Positions 7,833 to 14,871 of a stretch of DNA of 15,326 bases are shown here, piece by piece. The notes below the pieces were generated by a model. The model made no database searches. It was not told the DNA's origin and saw only the letters and a list, made by a program, of their open reading frames with translations. Numbering within the stretch: the first letter of the stretch is position 1; each line of letters opens with the position of its first letter. Origin of the DNA: Desulfobacteraceae bacterium (GTDB lineage Bacteria; Desulfobacterota; Desulfobacteria; Desulfobacterales; Desulfobacteraceae); assembly GCA_003354055.1 (NCBI GenBank), contig PIVQ01000100.1:1-15326 (forward strand), written 5' to 3'. The position numbers and the translations under genes were made by a program.

Positions 7833-8297
7833 ATGTTCAGGAAAATGAGAAGAAAAGACAAACAACTGCCCGAGAAAGAGACCATTGATATTTTAAAATC
7901 AGGGGAAGAGGGGATTTTAGCAACAATCGGCAAGGATGACTACCCTTATGCCGTGCCCTTGAATTATGCCTATCATGACAACAGCATCTTTTTTCACTGT
8001 GCATTGTCAGGCCATAAAATTGACAACATGAATCATAATTCCAAAGTCTCCTTTTGCGTGGTCAGGGACACCAAACTGATCCCGGAAGATTTCAGTACAA
8101 AATTTAAAAGTGTTGTCCTTTTCGGCACGGCCCGAGAGGTCTTTGATGGTGAAAAGGAGGAGGGACTCATGGTTCTGATAAAAAGGCTTTCAGGCGACCA
8201 CATTGCTGCCGGTGAAAAATATATAAAAAATGCCTGGGATAAAACCCGGGTATTTAGAGTTGATATAGACCATATCACAGGCAAAGCAGGAAAATAG
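7833..8297 (+). CDS. Pyridoxamine 5'-phosphate oxidase-like flavin-binding protein (NimA-type)
   Basis: This 154-residue protein has the split-barrel flavin-binding fold of the PNPOx superfamily. The near-N-terminal MRRKD, the ILATIGKDDYPYAVPLNY strand pair (about residues 29-46), FFHCALSGHKIDNM (about 53-66) and the central VSFCVV strand match the nitroimidazole-resistance (Nim) / flavin-nucleotide-binding group. Such proteins usually bind FMN and may reduce small molecules; the real substrate is unknown. I chose ATG 7833 because CGGAG lies 7 bases upstream and family similarity begins there. The frame stays open back to 7683, but those codons lie in the promoter region and encode nothing family-like. 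The MocR gene begins 8 bases downstream, so the two are co-transcribed. Confidence 0.85.
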   Translation: MFRKMRRKDKQLPEKETIDILKSGEEGILATIGKDDYPYAVPLNYAYHDNSIFFHCALSGHKIDNMNHNSKVSFCVVRDTKLIPEDFSTKFKSVVLFGTAREVFDGEKEEGLMVLIKRLSGDHIAAGEKYIKNAWDKTRVFRVDIDHITGKAGK

Positions 8298-8305
8298 GTG
8301 ATCTG

Positions 8306-9718
8306 TTGATCCTTTTGGACGTGCATTTGAAAACACCTTTATACCTGCAGATCTACGAGCAGATGAAAGATAAGGTTATCTCAGGCCGAATTCAGTACAA
8401 CTCAAGACTTCCGTCTATCAGGGCCTTATCCGAAACCTTAGGAGTCAGCAAGAATACCGTCACCTATGCTTACCAGCAATTATGCGCAGAAGGGTATGTG
8501 GCCAACAGGAACCGGAGCGGGTTTTATGCACAAAAACTTGAATATCCACAGGTACCGAATATGCTTGAGGATCGGAAAGACGATGAAACCAGCGACTCCC
8601 TCAACGACGCCACCGCATACAAATACGATTTTCACTACGGATGTATTAACCCCCTTGATTTTCCACTCAATACATGGCGAAAACTATCCAATAAAATACT
8701 CTCCCCGGAACATGTCCGTAAAATCGTGTCCTATCCTGACCGTTCCGGAGAACTGGAGCTGAGAAAGGCCATTTTAAGATATTTAAATACGTCAAGGGGA
8801 GTGGTTGGCCGTCCCGAACAGGTTGTCTTATGCTCTGGCACCCAGCACTGCTTGAATCTGATTTGCCAGCTTTTAAAACCGAATCCCGCTGCCCCTGTTG
8901 TCTCCGTTGCCATGGAAGACCCCGGATATGACGGGGCAAGGGTTGTCTTTCAGAATAACAAGCTGGGCATCATCCCCATCCCCGTTGAAAAGGGGGGAAT
9001 CCGAATCCGGGATCTGGAAAGCAGCCCTGCCAAACTCATTTACATCACTCCGTCCCGTCAATTTCCAACCGGGGAAATCATGCCCATCCCAAAACGGTTG
9101 CAGCTGCTGGAATGGGCGGCAAAGACAAAGGCCGTCATCATTGAAGATGATTATGACAGCGAATTTCGATACACGGGAAAACCAATCCCCTCCATTCAAA
9201 GCATTGATAAAGGAGGGCAGGTGATCTATATGGGGACCTTTTCCAGATCCCTGTCACCGGCATTGCGGATGAGTTATATGGTGATTCCCAAGCCCCTGCT
9301 TGAACCCTTTCAGAGAGTCTTTCAACGATATAACACCGTTGTTCCCTGGATGGAGCAGAAACTGGTTGAAACATTTATCACTGAAGGGCATTGGGCCAGG
9401 CATCTTAGAAGAATCCGCCTGGCCAATAAAAAAAGACATGATGTTCTGATCACTTCGATTCATAAAACAATGGAAGACAAGGTCCGGATCATCGGCAAAA
9501 ATGCCGGCCTGCATATTCTCCTGCAGATAAACAACGGCATGCCTGAAGACGAGCTTATCGACAGCGCCCTAAAAAACGGGGTGATGGTCGGTTCGGTATC
9601 CAGATACTGGATTTGCCGGGAACGCTATAAAACCCCAATGGTGCTGGTCGGATACAGCGGGATGGATGCGGCTGATATTGAAGCGGGGGTTCACCTTTTA
9701 AACAGGGCCTGGTTTTGA
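8306..9718 (+). CDS. MocR/GabR-type regulator (GntR HTH fused to aminotransferase-like domain) lacking the PLP lysine
   Basis: This 470-residue protein has the standard MocR length and order. A GntR winged helix covers residues 11-75 (SRLPSIRALSETLGVSKNTV at 33-52), followed by a short linker and a fold-type-I aminotransferase-like domain at about 105-468. Cofactor-site features are visible: TPSRQFPTG (248-256), the pyridine-binding Asp in EDDYDSEFRY (D281, matching GabR D279) and R321 in LRMSY. The Schiff-base Lys of the family (GabR K312, motif GTFSK) is Arg314 here, codon AGA at 9245-9247. The protein should therefore not form a normal internal aldimine. The start is a TTG preceded by AGGTGA with a short 4-base spacing; a stop lies two codons upstream in frame, which limits alternatives to CTG 8303 or TTG 8315. 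It follows the NimA-like gene by 8 bases and probably regulates it. Its end is 15 bp from the convergent radical SAM gene. Confidence 0.92.
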   Translation: MILLDVHLKTPLYLQIYEQMKDKVISGRIQYNSRLPSIRALSETLGVSKNTVTYAYQQLCAEGYVANRNRSGFYAQKLEYPQVPNMLEDRKDDETSDSLNDATAYKYDFHYGCINPLDFPLNTWRKLSNKILSPEHVRKIVSYPDRSGELELRKAILRYLNTSRGVVGRPEQVVLCSGTQHCLNLICQLLKPNPAAPVVSVAMEDPGYDGARVVFQNNKLGIIPIPVEKGGIRIRDLESSPAKLIYITPSRQFPTGEIMPIPKRLQLLEWAAKTKAVIIEDDYDSEFRYTGKPIPSIQSIDKGGQVIYMGTFSRSLSPALRMSYMVIPKPLLEPFQRVFQRYNTVVPWMEQKLVETFITEGHWARHLRRIRLANKKRHDVLITSIHKTMEDKVRIIGKNAGLHILLQINNGMPEDELIDSALKNGVMVGSVSRYWICRERYKTPMVLVGYSGMDAADIEAGVHLLNRAWF

Positions 9719-9733
9719 CAAAAATCCACTCGT

Positions 9734-12271
9734 TTAAAACCTGAAACCCGGTCCCGGGACAAGGCCTGAAATGGGAACGGCCAGATCGTTTCTGCCTGTT
9801 TTCTGATGTTTAATCTCAAGGACAGGTGCATCCTCTCCGCCCTTTTCAAGGCCTGACATCAACCCGGGCACAGCATCAGTCAGATACTCCCTGTCACAGG
9901 CACGGACCAGAACATGGGGCTCTTTTCCCTGCCCAACCTCGGTCAAAGTACCGGTGAGACCAAAATCCATTTCTCCCAGACAGGTCCAGATCATATACAG
10001 GGGAATTTCCCTTCCGGAACAGACCTTGCGCACATGTGAGGCGATGGCAAGAATCCGGTCCGTATCTATCGGGCAGGACCTGTTTAATTTATTCTGAAGG
10101 GATAAGCCGGCCACATAGATATGATGAAAATCAATGCCTGCCTCTCTGAGGGTATGGGCTGTCCGGGCAACCAGGCCCGGATCATCATTCAAACCTGAAA
10201 TAAGGGCCAGGTTTGCGTACACCGGAACTCCGGCTGCAAGAAAACGACGTGCCAATGATTTGTGGGCCGGCGTAATTTGCCGGGAATCCAGCCAAAAGAT
10301 TTCAATTTCAACTCTCAGGGGCCTGGTAATGGAAAAGTTAACCATTTCCCGAATCCGGGAGATCTGCTCCGGGCCGAACATTTCAGGATTCTCCTGAAAT
10401 GCCTGCCAGCGGATCCGGATGCAAAAAGCTCTGTCTTCCAATGTTGCAAGCTTTTGTATCAGCGCCTGAATCTTATCGATCTGGCCCTCTAGTTGACCAG
10501 GCTCGCCCGCCGCTTTTCCCGCATTTGTCATTTTGACAACAATATCAGTGATCTCCGAATGGGATGAGATATAATCAACCCCGCCCTGAGACAGTGCAGA
10601 ATCCGTTTCCACCCGGGTTTTATGAACCCGGCTCATCCCGGGGCAGGGATCAGGGATCAGGGTGGGCATCAAAGGTTCCCGGCTGTAAAACAGGGACTGG
10701 ATATCGCTGATACTCATTTGATCATTCGCTGGGTCATCCGCTGGATCCACTGCTTTCTCTTTTTTTGCTGCTCCGGAAGAGCCCAGGTCATGGGACCCCC
10801 AAAAAAGCTCAGGATCTCCCATATCAATCAGACATTTGACATCCAGGCTGGCATCCGGATTTTCTCTGACATCAGGGAAAAGAGAATCGTTTCCGGTAAT
10901 TTTCTGAAAATACGCCCGGGTATACGGGGTCCGAATCCAGATATGATCCGGATCCTTAATATCCTTTTCCACAGCCCAGCCACTGGTATGCCACTCCATC
11001 TTACCCAGGGGAGTGGCCGTACAGAGCTTGGGAATACTGCGGTCAGACACATGAGCCCTTAAATGGCAATAGGCCTCCATGGAAAGGGAAATGGGGCTCC
11101 AGTATTTTTTGGTACCGTGGATGGGGTGGCAGGGAGTAAAAATATAATAAATCTCAGCACCTGCCCTACGAAGCAGGGTAAAAAGCTTTCCAAGCACAGA
11201 ACCTTCATCATTCAATCCCTTTAAAAAGGGGGTCTGGACATAGACTGGAATTCCGGCTGCAGTAAGCTCTGATATGATCTCAAGGCTCTGGACAGAGACC
11301 TCATCCGGATGAACCATATGCACCCCGACCTCAATTGTTTTCCCCCTTTCCCGACAAAGGATCTGTTTTTCCTTAAGATAGGATAAAACCTGCCGGTTAT
11401 GATGAAGAAAAAGATGGGGATAATAGGCCAGGGACCGGGTGGCGATCCTCAGGGTTTGGACATGGTCGATGTCCATGAGACTTTCCAGCGCGGTTTCCAT
11501 ATTAATCCGGTTGAGCAGGGGCTCTCCTCCGGTGATCAGGATCTCCTTTATGTCTTTGTTCTCCCTGACCCTTGCCACGGCAGCCTCTACATCTATCCTG
11601 GTCGGAGAGGTTTCCTTCCGAAGACTTTTGTGCTTTCGAAAGCAGAACCTGCAATAGACCGGGCAACGCATATCCAGAAGGAAAATGGCCCGGTTTCGGT
11701 ACATCTGCTCCATCAGTCCCTGTTTAAAATGACCGTCAAAGGTCAGAGTATGACCCAGAGGGTCCAGTTCATCGGCAAAGGGCAGGTATTGGGTGGCCAC
11801 AGCTCCGGAAACCCACGACTGACGGATTACATGTTTGGACAGGCGAACCGGATAAAGATCCAACACCTTTTGAATATCATCAGGTGCCTGAACCGAGACC
11901 CCGGTACGTGATCCAAGTTTGTCTACGGTTTTAACAGTGATCAGGGATTGACCGGGGGCGGCTTTTTCAAGCAAATGGTATAAAAATAAAGAGGGCAGTT
12001 CGACACTGTTAAAGGTGATCAGGGCAGACTCCCCTTTGGCTGCGGCCCGGGAAATCAGGTTACCGATTCCTGCAAAAAAGCCTTCCGGATCCCGTTCAAA
12101 TCCGCAGGCGGTCATCATGGCGTCAAAGCGATCCTCAGGATCTATATTCCTGAATATCCCGGTCCATTCGCAGCCCAGAAGTCCGGGAGTGCCGTATTCA
12201 GCCAGAAATTCCCTGGCTTCCCTTTTAAGCATCCCTGAATATTCAGGCGATATAAGTCTGTCCAAATCCAT
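9734..12271 (-). CDS. KamA-family radical SAM protein with tandem second, cluster-less barrel
   Basis: This 845-residue protein is about twice the usual KamA length (roughly 330-470). Residues 1-140 are not recognised. A KamA-like radical SAM core follows (about 141-455): the [4Fe-4S] motif CPVYCRFC gives C203/C207/C210, the SAM-contacting GGE is at 248-250 and the barrel strands continue to LCTATPLGK. K424 sits where the PLP lysine of lysine 2,3-aminomutase would fall. A hydrophilic linker (about 460-520) leads to a second copy (about 523-779) that aligns at a near-constant 340-343-residue offset. Examples are AAGIPVY (338-344) with AAGVPVY (679-685), GLNDE (352) with GLNDD (693), and PLGKMEW with CLGEMDF. 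In copy two the cluster motif is CPGMSRVH (C543, S547, H550), GGE is absent and K424 becomes E767. Radical SAM chemistry is expected from copy one only. The substrate is unknown and lysine aminomutase activity should not be assumed. The gene lies downstream of the cupin gene on the same strand. Confidence 0.85.
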   Translation of the reverse strand: MDLDRLISPEYSGMLKREAREFLAEYGTPGLLGCEWTGIFRNIDPEDRFDAMMTACGFERDPEGFFAGIGNLISRAAAKGESALITFNSVELPSLFLYHLLEKAAPGQSLITVKTVDKLGSRTGVSVQAPDDIQKVLDLYPVRLSKHVIRQSWVSGAVATQYLPFADELDPLGHTLTFDGHFKQGLMEQMYRNRAIFLLDMRCPVYCRFCFRKHKSLRKETSPTRIDVEAAVARVRENKDIKEILITGGEPLLNRINMETALESLMDIDHVQTLRIATRSLAYYPHLFLHHNRQVLSYLKEKQILCRERGKTIEVGVHMVHPDEVSVQSLEIISELTAAGIPVYVQTPFLKGLNDEGSVLGKLFTLLRRAGAEIYYIFTPCHPIHGTKKYWSPISLSMEAYCHLRAHVSDRSIPKLCTATPLGKMEWHTSGWAVEKDIKDPDHIWIRTPYTRAYFQKITGNDSLFPDVRENPDASLDVKCLIDMGDPELFWGSHDLGSSGAAKKEKAVDPADDPANDQMSISDIQSLFYSREPLMPTLIPDPCPGMSRVHKTRVETDSALSQGGVDYISSHSEITDIVVKMTNAGKAAGEPGQLEGQIDKIQALIQKLATLEDRAFCIRIRWQAFQENPEMFGPEQISRIREMVNFSITRPLRVEIEIFWLDSRQITPAHKSLARRFLAAGVPVYANLALISGLNDDPGLVARTAHTLREAGIDFHHIYVAGLSLQNKLNRSCPIDTDRILAIASHVRKVCSGREIPLYMIWTCLGEMDFGLTGTLTEVGQGKEPHVLVRACDREYLTDAVPGLMSGLEKGGEDAPVLEIKHQKTGRNDLAVPISGLVPGPGFRF

Positions 12272-12380
12272 GACCCTGTTTCCCCTCTTGTATTCCTTAT
12301 CCCTTTAGCAGACATTTAAAATCAAGAGGTTTATCCCATATCGCCTAAAATTTCACCTTTTTTCTTTGATCCAAAGTGCC

Positions 12381-12404
12381 TGCCGGCCCTGAAACGGGCC
12401 GGCA
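12381..12404 (-). terminator. Strong GC hairpin between cupin and radical SAM genes
   Basis: TGCCGGCCC (12381-12389) and GGGCCGGCA (12396-12404) form a perfect 9-bp stem with a 6-base loop. It starts 10 bases after the cupin stop when read on the minus strand. No T-tract follows on either strand, so it is not a classical intrinsic terminator. It could attenuate read-through from the cupin into the radical SAM gene or protect the 3' end of the cupin mRNA. The remaining gap (12272-12380) shows no further structure and no convincing promoter. Confidence 0.45.
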
Positions 12405-12413
12405 GACGTTCAT

Positions 12414-12779
12414 TTAAATAGTTTCCACCTCTGTGTCTGTCAGGTCGCCGCCGGCATCTCCGGTATTCACAGTTCCCCGGGGCTCGATGAGCATAATGGT
12501 GCAAAGCTCCTTGCAGACCGGGCGGTGTTCCACATCTTTTGGAATAACCACCATATCTCCCTGAGACAGGGTCAGGGTTTTGTCCCGGAGCTGGATCTCA
12601 AACCCGCCTTCAACAGCCATGAACACTTCGTCCGTATCCGGGTGTTTGTGCCAGACAAAGGACCGCTGCACCTTGACCAGTTTGAATTCATAGTCATTCA
12701 TCCGGGCAACGCGTTTGTAGGCATGAAGTTCGTCGATTAACGATGCTTTTTCCCTGAGGTTGATAACACTAACGTCCAT
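12414..12779 (-). CDS. Small cupin-domain protein
   Basis: This 121-residue single-domain cupin has the metal-binding residues of both cupin motifs: H44, H46 and E51 in WHKHPDTDEVF (residues 43-53) and H85 in PKDVEHRP (80-87). The EP-G-VNTGD tail (99-108) is common in small cupins of this type. The size fits free-standing cupins that bind a divalent metal and act as isomerases, dioxygenases or ligand-binding proteins; the activity cannot be told from the sequence. AAGGAG lies just upstream of the ATG (complement of 12784-12793), a strong ribosome-binding site. It is the first gene of a minus-strand unit whose second gene is the KamA-like radical SAM protein, and it is divergent from a LysR-type regulator. 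A role in the same pathway is inferred from this position. Confidence 0.88.
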   Translation of the reverse strand: MDVSVINLREKASLIDELHAYKRVARMNDYEFKLVKVQRSFVWHKHPDTDEVFMAVEGGFEIQLRDKTLTLSQGDMVVIPKDVEHRPVCKELCTIMLIEPRGTVNTGDAGGDLTDTEVETI

Positions 12780-13269
12780 AGTTCTTCTCCTTATGTGTTT
12801 TAATTAAATACGAAAATAACGGTATTCCTTTTGAATATCTATTTGTGATTTTTGAATGGGGCATTAAGAAAAACTTAATAGCGAGAACAGCTATCAGCGA
12901 GAACGGCGAGAGCAGCAGGTGGAAAACCTTCGGTTGACACTTATATGTCGGCGGGTTTTAAGAAAATACTGTCCGGGAGAATTTTTACTTTCCCAACTTA
13001 TTGGGGCGATAAAATTGTTGGATTCGGCACTGAGGTTCGGGCAGGCCGGAGGACGGCATTAAATCGCTGTTTTTGAGTGGGTCTTCACGCTGCGTAAACG
13101 TAAAAAGCTGTGCAAAAAATCAACGGTTCTTTACGCAGCAAGATACGAGGTAGTAAAAACAGTGATAGCTGTCTCCGGCCTGGCCGGACAGGTGTCGGTT
13201 ACCTGAATTGGCCCGGCCAGACCCTTGGGTTGAATTGAAAAAATAACCGTAAGAGGGTATAAGCAGTTC
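12780..13269. promoter_or_regulatory. Divergent regulatory region between cupin/radical SAM unit and LysR gene
   Basis: No gene was found in these 490 bases. Besides the ATTAAG/CTTAAT box, four signals are visible. The direct repeat AGCGAGAAC occurs at 12880-12888 and 12896-12904 (16-base period), followed by a partial copy, GGCGAGAG (12905-12912). A plus-strand promoter candidate is TTGACA (12933-12938), 17 bases, then TTTAAG (12956-12961); its -35 overlaps a GACA/TGTC inverted repeat (12935-12948). The perfect 10-bp inverted repeat GCTGCGTAAA (13089-13098) / TTTACGCAGC (13130-13139) is separated by 31 bases. A GC hairpin with arms TCCGGC (13174-13179) and GCCGGA (13183-13188) is extended by CTG/CAG. 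If the promoter is real, the LysR mRNA would have a structured leader of about 300 bases. Confidence 0.5.
12863..12879. promoter_or_regulatory. LysR-type box candidate (ATTAAG-N5-CTTAAT)
   Basis: A perfect 6-bp inverted repeat with a 5-base centre contains the T-N11-A pattern (T12865 to A12877) typical of LysR-family recognition sites. It lies 84 bp upstream of the cupin start in the region shared with the divergent LysR gene, where such a regulator usually binds. The assignment rests on pattern and position only. Confidence 0.5.
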
Positions 13270-14163
13270 ATGGAACTTCATCAGATAAAAAGTTTTGTTA
13301 TGGTGGCGCAGACCGGGAACCTGACCCGTGCGGCTGAAAGGTTGAATACTACGCCGCCTTCGGTTTCCACCCATATCCGGCAACTGGAAAAAGAGTTTAA
13401 TGTGATCCTGTTTCAGCGGACCCCAAAGGGCATGGCTCTGACTCCTCAGGGGCAGGTGCTTGAACAAAAGGCCAGGGAAATACTAAACACTGCCCGGGAC
13501 TTTTCCATGGCAGCCCAGAAGGCGGGCCGGCAGATCATGGGCAATCTGAAACTTGGCATTAATGCAGATCCCGGATATTTGAAAATCCAGCCCATTGTCC
13601 ATGATTTGTTTCTAAATTACCCGAATCTTAATCTGGAAGTGGCTGCCCTGAACACCCGGGAAATATTAAAGCGGACTGCCCGGGAAGACATTGACCTTGG
13701 GTATGTATTCGGCAGGCATGAGGATTCAAGGTTTGAATTTCGGGAACTGGCCCGGGTGCCACTCGATATTGTGGTGCCGCCGGGATTTAAAAAAACCCAT
13801 GCAAGGGCCGGCTGGCAGGAGATTGCTGATCTTACGTGGATACAGCCTTTATCCCTGTGTCCCTTTCTGGACCAGGTTACCACCCTGCTTGCCGGGAAAA
13901 ATATTAACCTGGCCCGTACGGTGATTGCCAATGACGATATCACCAAAACAGCTTTTATCAATAAGGGCATCGCCGCCACTGTGCTGGAACGGTCGGAAGC
14001 CAAAACGTTTGAAGAACAGGGAAAGGTATTTATCTGGAACAACCATGACCCCATTTTCACCCGGCTTTCGCTGGTTTATCTGAAAGCAAACCAAGATCAT
14101 CCCGGAATCCGGACCCTGGCAGATGTCATTGAGAAGATGTGGACCGCCACCACGGCATCCTGA
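13270..14163 (+). CDS. LysR-family transcriptional regulator
   Basis: This 297-residue protein has the normal LTTR length. The N-terminal winged HTH (residues 1-60) carries the family pattern: ELHQIKSFVMVAQTGNLTRA then RLNTTPPSVSTHIRQLEKEF and FQRTPKGMALTPQG. A linker helix (about 60-88) follows, then a periplasmic-binding-like effector domain from about residue 92 (LKLGINADPG) to 290, including VPLDIVVPPG at about 162-171. The start codon is preceded by AGAGGG at a rather long 12-base spacing, so translation may be weak. It is transcribed divergently from the cupin/radical SAM unit, the usual arrangement for an LTTR and its target operon. The effector is unknown but is plausibly a substrate or product of that unit. 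Confidence 0.92.
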   Translation: MELHQIKSFVMVAQTGNLTRAAERLNTTPPSVSTHIRQLEKEFNVILFQRTPKGMALTPQGQVLEQKAREILNTARDFSMAAQKAGRQIMGNLKLGINADPGYLKIQPIVHDLFLNYPNLNLEVAALNTREILKRTAREDIDLGYVFGRHEDSRFEFRELARVPLDIVVPPGFKKTHARAGWQEIADLTWIQPLSLCPFLDQVTTLLAGKNINLARTVIANDDITKTAFINKGIAATVLERSEAKTFEEQGKVFIWNNHDPIFTRLSLVYLKANQDHPGIRTLADVIEKMWTATTAS

Positions 14164-14174
14164 ATCCGAACACT

Positions 14175-14190
14175 CAATGGGCTCCCATTG
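14175..14190. terminator. Hairpin between convergent LysR and XRE-cupin genes
   Basis: CAATGG (14175-14180) and CCATTG (14185-14190) form a 6-bp stem with a 4-base loop, 12 bases after the LysR stop in a 52-bp convergent gap. There is no T-tract on either side, so termination function is uncertain; position is the main argument. Confidence 0.35.
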
Positions 14191-14215
14191 GAAGCCCCGA
14201 ATATCAATTCAGACA

Positions 14216-14824
14216 CTACTTATGGGCAAAGACGACGATCAGTGACTTTGCAACACCGCCGATCCCTCTCAACGCGTGGGGAATGCTGGAATCAAAATAG
14301 ATGCTGTCCCCTTTTTTCAGATGATGAACCTGCTCCGAACTTCTGAACTCCACGATGCCTTCAAGAACAAAGTGGAACTCCTCTCCTTTATGATCGTTGA
14401 ATAGAAGATCGTCTTCCTCTCTGGGTTCAATTTCCACGACAAAGGGTTCCATCTGCTTGCCCACCATGGGATAGGCCAGGGATTCCCACTTATAGCCGAT
14501 CCGGGTTTCGTTTTTATGGTGAAACAGCTTTTTCACGCTGTACCGTTCGCTTTTCCGGACCACCACAATCCGGTCTCCCATCTTCTGATCCTGGAAAAAA
14601 TGGGAAATTTTCACCCCAAGGGCCGTGGAAATCTTGATCAAGGTGGCAATGGGCGGGGCAGCAATATTGTTCTCTATCTGGGACAGCAGAGGTTTTGAAA
14701 GGCCGGTAAGATCAGACACTTCCTGTAGGGTCAGCGCCCTGTGTTTGCGAAGGTTTCTGATCTTATTGCCCAAGTTCAGGGCAGCCACCTCTTCTTTGAC
14801 TTTGGTATCCATCTGGGGTGACAT
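14216..14824 (-). CDS. XRE-family regulator with C-terminal cupin sensor domain
   Basis: This 202-residue protein has the common HTH-cupin layout. A lambda-repressor-type HTH lies at about residues 19-77 (LTLQEVSDLTGLSKPLLSQI at 31-50), followed by a linker and a cupin_2 domain at about 125-200. The cupin shows H145, E148/E149 (DHKGEEFHFVLEG) and H183 (SSIPHAL) as likely ligand or metal residues. Such regulators sense a small molecule through the cupin and often control their own or adjacent genes. AGGAG lies 10 bases before ATG 14824; an alternative in-frame ATG at 14812 would remove four residues. A promoter overlapped by an inverted repeat lies directly upstream (14872-14903). The hybrid-kinase gene lies upstream on the same strand, but the promoter between them suggests separate transcription. 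Confidence 0.9.
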   Translation of the reverse strand: MSPQMDTKVKEEVAALNLGNKIRNLRKHRALTLQEVSDLTGLSKPLLSQIENNIAAPPIATLIKISTALGVKISHFFQDQKMGDRIVVVRKSERYSVKKLFHHKNETRIGYKWESLAYPMVGKQMEPFVVEIEPREEDDLLFNDHKGEEFHFVLEGIVEFRSSEQVHHLKKGDSIYFDSSIPHALRGIGGVAKSLIVVFAHK

Positions 14825-14871
14825 TCGCTATAGTCTCCTGTGAAAGTTTAATAACATTTAAAAAAAACGAA

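Noticed and set aside
11399..11911. 170-codon plus-strand frame inside the radical SAM gene
   Set aside because: Lies antisense to the intact cluster-motif region of the KamA-like protein; shadow frame with no domain.
9734..12271. Annotation as lysine 2,3-aminomutase for the beta-lysine osmolyte pathway
   Set aside because: The PGGGGK loop and the lysine-binding Asp residues are not seen, the protein is duplicated, and no AblB-like acetyltransferase is adjacent.
9734..12271. Fusion of two different enzymes
   Set aside because: The two halves align with each other over about 250 residues at a constant offset, so a duplication with decay of the second copy explains it better.
12381..12404. 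Classical rho-independent terminator
   Set aside because: The stem is perfect, but neither strand has a T-tract after it; kept only as a hairpin with uncertain role.
13120..13467. 115-codon minus-strand frame over the LysR leader and HTH
   Set aside because: Overlaps the conserved LysR HTH in antisense and shows no protein-like motifs.
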